DNA of 32,660 bases from Dongibacter bovis (GTDB lineage Bacteria; Bacillota; Negativicutes; Selenomonadales; Selenomonadaceae). Both the position numbers and the translations under genes were made by a program. Within the stretch, counting starts at the first letter, position 1, and every line of letters begins with the position of its first letter. The stretch is from positions 1-32,660 of the forward strand of contig CACWQW010000056.1 in NCBI GenBank assembly GCA_902763085.1, given 5' to 3'. Below the pieces are notes generated by a model. The model did no database searches. It was given only the letters and a program-made list of their open reading frames with translations, and had not been told where the DNA came from. Below, one piece after another: positions 14,927-22,520 of the stretch.

Positions 14927-15757
14927 TTGGTATCGTTTCGCTCAGAGAGGCGTCCGCGCTGGCGGCTGCGGCTCCTGCTCCTCGTGATGTTTCTCGCCAT
15001 CCCGTTCCTGCTCGTCAGCCCGAAGCCGATGACAGCAAGCATGGTGGCGGACAGCGAAAACGGCACGAAGGTGCTCGTGCTCAATTATCATAAGGTCGAC
15101 AATATGAACATCTCGCTCTCCGTGCTGCCGGAGGACTTCGATCGGCAGATGAAGTACCTGAGCGAGAACGGCTATCATACGATCACGCCGGACGAGCTCT
15201 ACGACAGCCTCGCGGGCAATGCGGAGCTGCCGGAGAACCCCGTGCTCATCACGTTCGACGACGGCTATGAGGACAACTATCAGAACGCCTATCCAATCCT
15301 CAAGAAATATGATTTCAAGGCGACAATCTTCGTCATCTCGAGTTTCCTCGGCGTCTATCCGAACTATCTCACGTGGGACCAGGCGCGCGAGATGGATGCA
15401 AACGGCATCTCCATCCAGTCGCATACGGTCGACCACAAGTCGATGACGGACCTCTCGGATGATGAGCTGCGCGCGGAGCTCGTGAACTCCAAGAAGAAGA
15501 TCGAGAAGGAGCTCGGCCACAGCGTGGACTACATGGCGTACCCGACGGGCACGTACAACCTCCACATCGCGGAGCTCGTGAAAGAGGCGGGCTACAAGGC
15601 GGCGTTCACGATCAAGTACGGCAACGTGGACAAGGCGAGCAATATCTACGCGCTCGAACGCGTGCCGGTGTTCCACACGGAGGACACGAACAAGTCGTTC
15701 CTCGAGCGCATCCGCTACACGCCGATCTTCGAGCGGTTCGGCTGGATCAAGAGCTGA
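14927..15757 (+). CDS. Polysaccharide deacetylase (NodB/CE4 family), membrane-anchored
   Basis: The 276-residue protein has a basic N-terminus and one hydrophobic segment (residues 15-30), so it is probably anchored to the inner membrane with its catalytic domain outside. The CE4 motifs are present: TFDDGYEDNY with D111 and D112, SHTVDH with H166 and H170 as zinc ligands, and MAYPTGTYN. It should remove acetyl groups from peptidoglycan or another N-acetylated glycan. The TTG start is supported by AAGGAGGA 6 bp upstream. It is 15 bp from the Lgt-like gene. Confidence 0.88.
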   Translation: MVSFRSERRPRWRLRLLLLVMFLAIPFLLVSPKPMTASMVADSENGTKVLVLNYHKVDNMNISLSVLPEDFDRQMKYLSENGYHTITPDELYDSLAGNAELPENPVLITFDDGYEDNYQNAYPILKKYDFKATIFVISSFLGVYPNYLTWDQAREMDANGISIQSHTVDHKSMTDLSDDELRAELVNSKKKIEKELGHSVDYMAYPTGTYNLHIAELVKEAGYKAAFTIKYGNVDKASNIYALERVPVFHTEDTNKSFLERIRYTPIFERFGWIKS

Positions 15758-15799
15758 GGCGGCGCGCGGAAAAGGGAAGAGCGAAAAAGTGAAAAAAGG

Positions 15800-15844
15800 A
15801 AAAGGATGGTTCCCGCGGCAGGGTGCGGCGGGAGCCATCCTTTT
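15800..15844. terminator. Bidirectional terminator between convergent genes
   Basis: A 17-bp stem with one G-U pair pairs 15800-15816 with 15828-15844. T-runs flank it on both strands (TTTT on plus; a long C/T-rich stretch on minus), so it ends both the deacetylase operon and mqnA. Confidence 0.85.
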
Positions 15845-15893
15845 CAGAGGCGCGCGCCCGGCGCGGCGGGCGATCCGGCGGGTTGCCACCGCC

Positions 15894-16733
15894 TCACGCC
15901 TCCGCGAAGACGAGCTCCGGCGCCTGCTCGATGAGGCCGATCCGCGCGGCGAGGTCGTAGAACGTGCGCAGGCCGTCCAGGTATTCCTCCGTAAGGTCCC
16001 AGTGGATGACGCCGCCGAGGTAGGTGTCGAGCTCGGCGTAAGTGAAGGGCTTCTCGCCGAGGACGGAGCGGATGGCAGCGTCCTTGTGCGCGAGGCCGTA
16101 GGCGAAGCTCTCGCGGATGGCGCGGCTCACGCGCGCGAGCGCCTCAGGCCGCTCTTCGGCGAAGCTGCGTCCCGCGACCCAAAGCGCGTAGACCATCTTC
16201 TTGCCCGTGAGCTTCTTCCACTCGGCGCCGAGGTCGTAGACGTAGAGGCTCGGGCTCGCGTGGTGGTAGAGGTAGAGCGCGTCGTCGCCGATGAAGAGCG
16301 CCGCCGTCGCGTCCTCCGGCACGGGCTGCTCGACGGAGAGCGTGCGGACGCTGTACGTCGGCACGGCACCGTAGCCGCTCTGCAGGATGATCTTTAAGAG
16401 TGCATGCGACGTCGCGCTCTTGGCGGTCAGCGCGATGCGGTCGTCCTCGATGGCGTCGATGGGCTTCTTCGAGAGGAGCAGGATGCTCTCGACGGCGCCG
16501 TCCGTCGAGACGCAGGGGCCGCGCAGGATGCGCAGCTTCTCCGCGTGGCGCGCGTAGAGGATGGATGAGACGTTGCTCACGTCGAGGCGCCCGGCGATGA
16601 GGTCGCTGTTGAGCACAGCGGGGACGCCGCGCGCGATGGCGAGCCCGTCCGCGCCGCCGTGCGCGTAGCCGTAGGCGAGCGGCAGGACATTGAGGAAGTC
16701 AATGTGGCCGACGCGTGGCAATGATTCTGTCAT
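15894..16733 (-). CDS. mqnA: Chorismate dehydratase (futalosine menaquinone pathway)
   Basis: MqnA dehydrates chorismate to 3-[(1-carboxyvinyl)oxy]benzoate, the entry step of menaquinone synthesis by the futalosine route. The 279-residue protein has a solute-binding-protein-like fold with the family features VGHIDFLNVLPLAYG at the N-terminus, GVPAVLNSDLIAGRLDVSNVSS, the SATSHALLKIIL segment, and AALFIGDDAL. AAGGAGG precedes the ATG. No other mqn gene is near, so the pathway is scattered. It runs opposite to its neighbours and has its own promoter. Confidence 0.88.
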   Translation of the reverse strand: MTESLPRVGHIDFLNVLPLAYGYAHGGADGLAIARGVPAVLNSDLIAGRLDVSNVSSILYARHAEKLRILRGPCVSTDGAVESILLLSKKPIDAIEDDRIALTAKSATSHALLKIILQSGYGAVPTYSVRTLSVEQPVPEDATAALFIGDDALYLYHHASPSLYVYDLGAEWKKLTGKKMVYALWVAGRSFAEERPEALARVSRAIRESFAYGLAHKDAAIRSVLGEKPFTYAELDTYLGGVIHWDLTEEYLDGLRTFYDLAARIGLIEQAPELVFAEA

Positions 16734-16795
16734 AGGCAGAGCCTCCTTGAGCGGGAAGGCGCTTTTGCCGCCGCACTTCCCATGATTTCCTCTTC

Positions 16796-16824
16796 ATTAT
16801 ACATGGGATGTCGCGCTTCCGCAA
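16796..16824 (-). promoter_or_regulatory. mqnA promoter
   Basis: On the minus strand, TTGCGG (16824-16819), 17-bp spacer, TATAAT (16801-16796). Confidence 0.7.
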
Positions 16825-16887
16825 AAGTTTCTCTTGTTTTTCCTTTGCTTTTTCTGCCTTGGCGCGGCAGCGGCGCCGGCCCGGAAA

Positions 16888-16952
16888 AAATCGGAGAGAA
16901 AGGAAGCATTTTCATTCCGTTTATTGTATAATAGAGAGGAAATCGGAGAGAA
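16888..16952 (+). promoter_or_regulatory. Promoter region of the sigma-54 activator with a 13-bp direct repeat
   Basis: TATAAT at 16927-16932 is the -10; the -35 is poor. AAATCGGAGAGAA occurs at 16888-16900 and again at 16940-16952, 52 bp apart, on either side of the -10. The second copy includes part of the ribosome-binding region. This suggests binding by a regulator or a small duplication. Confidence 0.45.
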
Positions 16953-16964
16953 GGGACGGACGCC

Positions 16965-17073
16965 ATGTCGGTGGAACGGGAGGCCGTGATCTCGAATGAG
17001 AGCGGCATCCATGCGCGCGTCGCGGCGATGATCGTCCAGCGCGCGCGGGAGCTCAGAGCGGTTCCTCATGCGC
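16965..17073 (+). pseudogene. N-terminal HPr fragment, out of frame with the sigma-54 activator
   Basis: Starting at the ATG at 16965, the first ~31 codons encode VISNESGIHARVAAMIV, a clear HPr N-terminus with the phosphorylatable-histidine motif (H16). After about 17055 the homology jumps to the next frame at RSIMKLIALKTRRGD, the rest of the HPr domain. The distance from the histidine codon to the serine codon (17074) is 64 nt where 93 is expected, so about 29 nt are missing. The intact gene would start here. Confidence 0.75.
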
Positions 17074-18606
17074 AGCATCATGAAGCTCATCGCGCTCAAG
17101 ACGCGCCGCGGCGACGTCGTGTTCGTGACGGCGGAGGGCGGCGACGAGCGGCACGCGGCGGAGGAGATGGCCTCGTTCCTCGAGGGCGACCTCGAGATGC
17201 ACGAGCCGCAGGAGCTCCACGAGGTGGACAAGCTGCTGCACGAGAACGCGCTCATGCAGGAACGCCTGCAGATGATCCTCGAGGCGGTGCAGGACGGCAT
17301 CTGCGTCGTGGACAAGAGCGGCATCATCACCTATGTGAATCCGTCGTATCTGCGCATCGTCCACAAGACGATGGAGATGGTGATCGGGCAGAACGTCTTT
17401 ACGCATGCGCCGCACGGCAACCGCGTCGGCGTGCTGCGCTCAGGCGAGGCGCGCATCGGCGTCATCAGCCACAAGAAGAACGGCACGACGGTCGTCGCGA
17501 ATGTCAATCCGATTTTCGTCGACGGCGAGATCGCGGGCGTCGTCTCCGTCATCAAGGACATCACGGAGATCCAGAACCTCATGGAGCGCCTCACGCAGGT
17601 ATCCGCGCGCGCGGAGTACCTCGAGCAGGAGCTCCTGCGCACGAAGAAGACGGCGTCGGCGTTCGGCAGCTACATCGGCAGGAGCGGCAAGGTCGTTGAC
17701 GTCCTCGCGCTCGCCTCGAAGGCGGCGGCGAGCTCCGCGACGGTGCTCATCCGCGGCGAGAGCGGCACGGGCAAGGAGGTCATCGCCGAGGGCATCCACT
17801 ACGCGAGCTCCCGCCGCCGCGGCCCCTTCATCCGCGTGAACTGCGGCGCGATCCCGCCCGCCCTGCTCGAGTCTGAGCTCTTCGGCCATGAGAAGGGCGC
17901 CTTCACGGGCGCCGTGAAGCGCAAGCTCGGCAAGTTCGAGCTCGCCAACCACGGCACGATCTTCCTCGACGAGATCGCCGAGATGGACAAGAACATGCAG
18001 GTGAAGCTCCTGCGCGTGCTCCAGCAGAAGGAGTTCGACCGCGTCGGCGGCGAGGAGACGGTGCATGTCGATGTGCGCATCATCGCCGCGACGAACCGCG
18101 ACCTCGAGCAGATGATGAAGGAAGGGGATTTCCGCGACGACCTCTACTACCGGCTCAACGTCATCCCCATCCTGCTGCCGCCGCTTAGAGAGCGCGTGGA
18201 CGACATCCCGCTCCTCGTCGAGCACTTCATCGGCAAGATCAGCGAGGAGCAGAAGAAGCCCGTGCGCGGCATCACGCCCGAGGCGATGGAGGTGCTCATG
18301 CACTACCGCTGGCCCGGCAACGTGCGCGAGCTCGAGAACGTCATCGAGCGCGTGATCACGCTCATGGACACGCCGGAGATCACCGCCGCCGCGCTGCCCT
18401 CGTACCTCAAGGGGGAGATCGCGGCGCGCGAGGTGCAGGAGAGCCGCCTCACGGATGGCGCCGTTCTGCCGTGGGAGGAGTACGAGAAGCGCATCATCGC
18501 CTACGCGCTCGAGAAATGCGGCAGCTTCAACGCCGCGGGCCGCGCGCTCGCGCTCACGCACAAGACCGTCGCGGCGAAGGCGCGGAAGTACGGCCTCGTG
18601 AAGTGA
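17068..18606 (+). CDS. Sigma-54-dependent activator, HPr(partial)-PAS-AAA+-HTH
   Basis: The 512-residue frame starts inside an HPr domain (RSIMKLIALKTRRGD, residues 2-16, through about 42). A PAS domain follows near 65-165 (LEAVQDGICVVDKSGIITYVN). The sigma-54 AAA+ domain holds Walker A GESGTGKE (230-237), the sigma-54 contact loop GAFTGA (277-282), Walker B FLDEIAE near 299-305 and RxDLYYRLNV. A Fis-like helix-turn-helix (FNAAGRALALTHKTVAAKARKYG) ends it. It should open sigma-54 promoters when its sensory domains allow. Position directly upstream of ptsH/ptsI and the HPr domain point to PTS control. The start at 17068 is only the first ATG of the shifted frame; the natural start is 16965. 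Confidence 0.85.
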   Translation: MRSIMKLIALKTRRGDVVFVTAEGGDERHAAEEMASFLEGDLEMHEPQELHEVDKLLHENALMQERLQMILEAVQDGICVVDKSGIITYVNPSYLRIVHKTMEMVIGQNVFTHAPHGNRVGVLRSGEARIGVISHKKNGTTVVANVNPIFVDGEIAGVVSVIKDITEIQNLMERLTQVSARAEYLEQELLRTKKTASAFGSYIGRSGKVVDVLALASKAAASSATVLIRGESGTGKEVIAEGIHYASSRRRGPFIRVNCGAIPPALLESELFGHEKGAFTGAVKRKLGKFELANHGTIFLDEIAEMDKNMQVKLLRVLQQKEFDRVGGEETVHVDVRIIAATNRDLEQMMKEGDFRDDLYYRLNVIPILLPPLRERVDDIPLLVEHFIGKISEEQKKPVRGITPEAMEVLMHYRWPGNVRELENVIERVITLMDTPEITAAALPSYLKGEIAAREVQESRLTDGAVLPWEEYEKRIIAYALEKCGSFNAAGRALALTHKTVAAKARKYGLVK

Positions 18607-18687
18607 TGGGGAAATTTTCCCCAACCTCTGTAAAATTTCCCAACCAATCGGCGCAAATTGGTAAAAATTACCAGAAACAATTTCCAA
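18607..18687 (+). promoter_or_regulatory. Upstream activator-site cluster for the sigma-54 activator
   Basis: Two 17-bp dyads share a TGG...CCA plan with an A/T core: 18607-18623 (TGGGGAAATTTTCCCCA) and 18658-18674 (TTGGTAAAAATTACCAG). Related half-matches lie at 18629-18642 and 18672-18687. They sit about 120-185 bp upstream of the -24/-12 element, the normal range for enhancer sites. No gene lies in 18607-18881. Confidence 0.6.
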
Positions 18688-18722
18688 ACATACGGTTCAC
18701 GCCGAAGGGCTCAAGATAATGC

Positions 18723-18746
18723 TCCCGAAGAATCCGCTTCTGTCGG
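18723..18746 (+). repeat. Hairpin between activator sites and ptsH promoter
   Basis: CCCGA/TCGGG flank AGAA/TTCT with a one-base bulge and a 5-nt loop. There is no T-run. It may be a weak terminator of the activator gene or a spacer feature. Confidence 0.35.
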
Positions 18747-18790
18747 GCTTCGACGGGATTGTTATAAAAATTTTCCAGCCTGCGAAAAGT

Positions 18791-18805
18791 TGGCACACTG
18801 TATGC
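18791..18805 (+). promoter_or_regulatory. Sigma-54 (-24/-12) promoter of ptsH
   Basis: TGGCAC at 18791-18796 and TGC at 18803-18805 give GG-N10-GC spacing exactly as in sigma-54 promoters. The only departure from the strong consensus is A for T before TGC. A TATAAT at 18808-18813 overlaps but has no -35. Confidence 0.75.
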
Positions 18806-18881
18806 AATATAATTGGGTATGTGCATCAGTGGTGCGGCAGGCACCGCTGCTCATCTAGTTCCTAAGAAAGAGGTATTTCAA

Positions 18882-19077
18882 ATGACGGAAGCAAATGTAA
18901 CGATCGAGAACAAGACTGGTATCCACGCACGCCCGGCATCGGTATTCGTGCAGACTGATCATGAGCATGGGTCTCGTGAAGGGCACGGACATCACGATCT
19001 GCGCGGATGGCCCGGACGAGGCTGAGGCTGTGAAGGCGCTCAAGGACCTCGTTCTCTCCAAGTTCGGCGAGGAATAA
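18882..19077 (+). pseudogene. ptsH: Phosphocarrier HPr, internally deleted and frameshifted
   Basis: HPr carries phosphate from enzyme I to sugar-specific IIA proteins. The N-terminal 25 codons (VTIENKTGIHARPASVFVQT, H15) and the C-terminal 40 codons in another frame (IMSMGLVKGTDITICADGPDEAEAV to SKFGEE) are both typical HPr. Between them the region around residues 26-50 is missing. From the H15 codon to the codon aligned with residue 51 there are 37 nt where 108 are expected, a loss of about 71 nt. The lost part includes the strand region and Ser46, the regulatory phosphorylation site. As written, the product is nonfunctional. AAGAGG is upstream of the ATG. Confidence 0.8.
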
Positions 19078-19109
19078 GCCAAGCAGAGGGGCATCGGCCC
19101 CGGCAAAGG

Positions 19110-19139
19110 CCCGCCTGCGTATCGCGGACGGGTCTTTTT
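19110..19139 (+). terminator. Hairpin terminator/attenuator between ptsH and ptsI
   Basis: 19110-19119 pairs with 19123-19132 (one mismatch, one G-U), then TCTTTTT. It should give partial termination after ptsH, lowering ptsI relative to ptsH. Confidence 0.7.
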
Positions 19140-19186
19140 GCCACATCTGCATGGGGAAACTACGCGAAGATTTTGGGGGAAAGATT

Positions 19187-20809
19187 ATGGCAGAGAAAAT
19201 TCGTGGCAAGGGCGTGATCTCCGGGATCGCCATGGGCAAGATCATGCTGGCGGGACAGAACCTCGACGGCTATCTCGTGAGCTATCAGCCCGAGGACAAG
19301 GAGACGGAGAAGGGGAAGGCCAAGGCGGCGCTCACGGCGGTCGCCGAGCAGCTGCGCGAAGGCATCGAGAAGATGCAGAAAAACGAGGAGACGAAGGAGC
19401 AGGCTGCCATCCTCGAGGCGCACCGCATGATGGTGCAGGACCCGATGATGGCGGACAACATCGAGCAGAAGATCGACGAGCTCGGCAACGCGCCGCGCGG
19501 CGTGTTGCGTGCGTCCGAAGAGCAGGCGAAGATGTTCGAGCAGATGAACGACGAGTATTTCGCCGCGCGCGCCGTCGACCTGCGCGACGTCGGCAAGCGC
19601 ATCGCGAAGTTCATCCTCGGCGTCAAGGAGCCGGAGATCGGCGATGAGAAAGTCATCCTCTGCGGCCGCGAGATCGAGCCGTCCGTCATCGCCGGCATGC
19701 CGACGGAGAAGATCGCGGGCGTGCTCCTCGGCTCCGGCTCGACGACGGCGCATGCCGTCATCATCGCCAAGGCACGCGCGATCCCGACGATCGTCGGCCT
19801 GAACAAGGAAGACCGCATCGACAAGATCGCCGACGGCGACCACGTCATCATCGACGGCGAGCGCGGCGAGATCACGATCAACCCGACGCCGGACGAGATC
19901 GCCGCCTACAGCGACAAGATCAAGAAGCAGCAGGAGCTCGCGGCGCACTACGCGGCGCTCAAGGACCTGCCGGCAGTGACGCCGGACGGCGTCAAGGTCG
20001 AGCTCATGGCGAACATCGGCACGCACATGGACGTCGACAACGCGATGAACTACGGCGCCGAGGGCGTCGGCCTCTTCCGCTCGGAGTTCGTCTTCATGGG
20101 CCGTCAGGAGATCCCGACGGAGGAGGATCAGTTCAAGGCGTACAAGGAAGCCGTCGAGAAATGCAAGGGCAAGCTCTGCGTGATCCGCACGATGGACATC
20201 GGCGGCGACAAGCCGCTGCCGTACCTCAACATCCCGCATGAGGACAACCCGTTCCTCGGCTACCGCGCCGTGCGCATCAGCCTCCAGCGCAAGGATCTCT
20301 TCCTGCCGCAGCTCAAGGCCATCCTGCGCGCGGGCGTCTACGGCAAGGTCGCCATCATGATCCCGATGATCATCAATGTCAACGAGTTCAAGGAGGTCAA
20401 GGCGCGCATCGAGGATGCCAAGGCCGAGCTCGTCCACGAGGGCAAGAGCTACAGCGACGACGTGCAGGTCGGCATCATGGTCGAGACGCCGTCGGCGGCC
20501 GTCATGACGCCGGTGCTCGCGAAGTATGTGGACTTTTTCTCCATCGGCACGAACGATCTCGTGCAGTACACGCTTGCCTGCGACCGCGGCAACGCGAACA
20601 TCTCGTATCTCTACAATCATTTCAACCCGTCGGTGCTGCGCCTCATCCAGCGCACCATTCATGAGCTCTCCATGAGCGCGCCGAGCATCCCGCGCGTCAA
20701 GGAGATGCTGCGCAAGACGACGTCCGTCAAGGCGAAGGAAGTCCTCGCCGACGTCATGAAGCTCGAGGACGGCGACGAGATCCGCGAGTACCTCCACAAA
20801 GTCCTCTGA
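19187..20809 (+). CDS. ptsI: PTS enzyme I, missing the active-site cysteine loop
   Basis: Enzyme I takes phosphate from phosphoenolpyruvate and passes it to HPr. The 540-residue protein has the N-terminal HPr-binding and phosphohistidine domains (GSGSTTAHAVIIAKARAIP with H189 at the phosphorylation site) and the PEP-binding barrel (GVGLFRSEFVFMGR, TMDIGGDKPLPYL, NPFLGYRAVR, FFSIGTNDLVQYTLACDRGN). After SVLRLIQRTI the sequence jumps to HELSMSAPSIPRVKEM, skipping about 31 residues that in other enzymes I contain the conserved GMCGEMAGD with the catalytic cysteine. The loss is in frame, near 20657-20664. Known lengths are about 570-575. As written it should be inactive. GGGGGAAAG supports the ATG at 19187. 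Confidence 0.9.
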   Translation: MAEKIRGKGVISGIAMGKIMLAGQNLDGYLVSYQPEDKETEKGKAKAALTAVAEQLREGIEKMQKNEETKEQAAILEAHRMMVQDPMMADNIEQKIDELGNAPRGVLRASEEQAKMFEQMNDEYFAARAVDLRDVGKRIAKFILGVKEPEIGDEKVILCGREIEPSVIAGMPTEKIAGVLLGSGSTTAHAVIIAKARAIPTIVGLNKEDRIDKIADGDHVIIDGERGEITINPTPDEIAAYSDKIKKQQELAAHYAALKDLPAVTPDGVKVELMANIGTHMDVDNAMNYGAEGVGLFRSEFVFMGRQEIPTEEDQFKAYKEAVEKCKGKLCVIRTMDIGGDKPLPYLNIPHEDNPFLGYRAVRISLQRKDLFLPQLKAILRAGVYGKVAIMIPMIINVNEFKEVKARIEDAKAELVHEGKSYSDDVQVGIMVETPSAAVMTPVLAKYVDFFSIGTNDLVQYTLACDRGNANISYLYNHFNPSVLRLIQRTIHELSMSAPSIPRVKEMLRKTTSVKAKEVLADVMKLEDGDEIREYLHKVL

Positions 20810-20852
20810 TTCCAGGGAGCGCGAAGCGCTTCATCCCATTGCTACAACCAAG

Positions 20853-20891
20853 GCGCCCTGCCGGCTGAACATGTCGGCAGGGCGCTTTTTT
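20853..20891 (+). terminator. Terminator after ptsI
   Basis: An 11-bp stem pairs 20853-20863 with 20875-20885, followed by TTTTTT. The remaining gap to 21059 holds no clear promoter; TATGCT at 20985 lacks a -35. Confidence 0.92.
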
Positions 20892-21059
20892 GCTGGCGAT
20901 CATCGCGGCCCGGCGCAGCGGAAACGCACCTCAAGAAACCGTCCGTTTGTTGCAAATGTCACAGAAATCCGGTGCCCGCTCCCGTATGCTGTAGGTGTGA
21001 GCAAAATCTGCGAAACGCGGAGCAGGAGTGAGAGAGGGATACGAAAGGACGTGACAGCG

Positions 21060-21290
21060 ATGGCAGACGAGAAGGCACAGGAGACGAAACAGGCAGCGTG
21101 CGCCTACTGCGGCGCAGCGGAGCTCGAGGAGCAGGACGGGCTCCTCTACGAGTGCGGGAGTTGCGGCACGCTCTACTGCGACACGTGCAGCGAGGGGAAG
21201 GGCTGCCCGAACTGCGGCGCGCCGCTGAGTCAGGCGCACCCGATCGAGCCCATGGGCATGAGCAGCTGGAACCCGAACCAGGGCGGCTGA
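21060..21290 (+). CDS. Small zinc-ribbon protein
   Basis: The 76-residue protein has four CxxC pairs, C14/C17, C32/C35, C40/C43 and C49/C52, enough for two zinc sites in a double ribbon or RING-like arrangement. The tail (PIEPMGMSSWNPNQGG) is short and unstructured. Function is unknown; such proteins often bind nucleic acid or other proteins. AAAGGA at 21044-21049 fits the ATG at 21060 better than the in-frame GTG at 21051. The gene stands alone before a hairpin. Confidence 0.75.
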   Translation: MADEKAQETKQAACAYCGAAELEEQDGLLYECGSCGTLYCDTCSEGKGCPNCGAPLSQAHPIEPMGMSSWNPNQGG

Positions 21291-21309
21291 CAAACGGCAC
21301 GGCAGTGCC

Positions 21310-21358
21310 AGACGGCGGGAATCCTCGCGCGCGAGCGGAGGGTTCCCGCCGTCTTGTT
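21310..21358 (+). terminator. Hairpin after the zinc-ribbon gene
   Basis: A perfect 12-bp stem pairs 21310-21321 with 21343-21354, followed by TGTT only, so termination may be imperfect. Confidence 0.65.
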
Positions 21359-21404
21359 GCGCGGGGCGGCCATTGCCATGCGGGCGCCATCAGCAAACGG
21401 AGAT

Positions 21405-21416
21405 TTCCCATGGGAA
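21405..21416. promoter_or_regulatory. 12-bp palindrome upstream of the exporter promoter
   Basis: TTCCCATGGGAA is a perfect palindrome 36 bp upstream of the -35. It could be a regulator site. Confidence 0.3.
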
Positions 21417-21452
21417 GCGGCGGGGGCCGGACCCTTTCGCGCGGCGTCTCGT

Positions 21453-21480
21453 TTGACAGGCATCGGGGGGATGTTACAAT
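21453..21480 (+). promoter_or_regulatory. Promoter of the ABC exporter operon
   Basis: TTGACA (21453-21458), 16-bp spacer, TACAAT (21475-21480) with TG one base upstream of the -10. Confidence 0.8.
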
Positions 21481-21521
21481 AGAAGGAAAGAAGAATCTGG
21501 ACGAAACGAGGAGGCAGGGCT

Positions 21522-22520
21522 ATGGACGGGAGGAAGAAGATCATCGCCGTCGCGCTCGCCGTCGTGCTCGCGGGGGCGGCGGCGCTCGCGTACCGCGCGC
21601 ATGAGCAGGCGGCAGAGCAGGCGGCGGCGCGGACGCTCACGCTGTCGGGCAACGTCGACGTGCGCGAGGTGACGCTTGCGTTCCGCGAGAGCGACCGCAT
21701 CAAGGAGCTGCTCGTCGAGGAGGGCGACACGGTGCACGCGGGCGACGTGCTCGGCAGGCTCGACACGGAGGAGCTCGCCATCAACCTGCGCAAGACGGAG
21801 GCGCAGATCGCCGGGCAGGAGAGCACGGTGGAGAAGCTCAGGAACGGCACGCGCAGCGAGGAGATCGCGCAGGCGCGGCAGGAGCTGCGCGCGGCGCGCG
21901 CGGCGGCGGAGAACGCGTCCGGCGTCTACGCGCGCCGCCAGCAGGTCTACGATGACGTCGCGGGCGTGAGCGAGCAGGAGCTCGAGAACGCGCGCACGGA
22001 CGCGGAGGCGAAGGCGGCGTCGGCCGAGGCGGCGAGGGAGAAGCTCGCCGAGGCGGAAAACGGCGCGCGTGCCGAGGACATCCGCGCGGCGGAGTCCTCG
22101 CTCGCAGCGCTCAAGGAGGAGCGCGCGCGCCTCGCCTACCTGCTCGACCAGTCGGAGCTCAAGGCGCCCGCGGACGGCGTGATCCGCTCGCGCCTCCTCG
22201 AGCCCGGCGACATGGCGGGGCCGTCGGCGCCCGTCTTCAAGCTCTCGCTGCTCGGCAAGAAATGGGTGCGCGCCTACGTAAAGGAGACGGACCTGCCGCG
22301 CCTCTACGAGGGACAGGCGGCCGAGGTGCACGTCGATGGCCATGACGGTGCGATCGCGGGGCAGGTCGGCTACATCTCGGACACGGCGGAGTTCACGCCG
22401 AAGACCGTGCAGACGGACGAGCTGCGCACGGCGCTCGTCTACGAGGTGCGCGTCTACGTCGACGATGACGAGAACGTCCTGCGCCTCGGCATGCCGGCGA
22501 CGGTCGAGATCGCGCTCTGA
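21522..22520 (+). CDS. HlyD/YbhG-type periplasmic adaptor of an ABC exporter
   Basis: The 332-residue protein has an N-terminal membrane anchor (residues 6-22), a biotinyl-lipoyl half-motif (LSGNVDVREVTLAFRESDRIKELLVEEGDTVHAGDVLGRLD), a long helical hairpin rich in Ala, Glu and Arg (about 75-190), the second lipoyl half (LKAPADGVIRSRLLEPGDMAG) and a beta-barrel end. This is the YbhG/YhiI adaptor type that links an inner-membrane ABC pump to an outer-membrane channel, which implies a two-membrane cell. GAGGAGG precedes the start. It is the first gene of a four-gene operon. Confidence 0.88.
   Translation: MDGRKKIIAVALAVVLAGAAALAYRAHEQAAEQAAARTLTLSGNVDVREVTLAFRESDRIKELLVEEGDTVHAGDVLGRLDTEELAINLRKTEAQIAGQESTVEKLRNGTRSEEIAQARQELRAARAAAENASGVYARRQQVYDDVAGVSEQELENARTDAEAKAASAEAAREKLAEAENGARAEDIRAAESSLAALKEERARLAYLLDQSELKAPADGVIRSRLLEPGDMAGPSAPVFKLSLLGKKWVRAYVKETDLPRLYEGQAAEVHVDGHDGAIAGQVGYISDTAEFTPKTVQTDELRTALVYEVRVYVDDDENVLRLGMPATVEIAL

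Noticed and set aside
18808..18813. Sigma-70 promoter for ptsH at TATAAT
   Set aside because: No -35 or extended -10 accompanies it. The -24/-12 element just upstream has exact spacing and a matching activator next door.
19160..20797. A 545-codon minus-strand frame opposite ptsI
   Set aside because: It is rich in Leu, Asp, Val and Arg with no family motif, and ptsI on the plus strand is certain.
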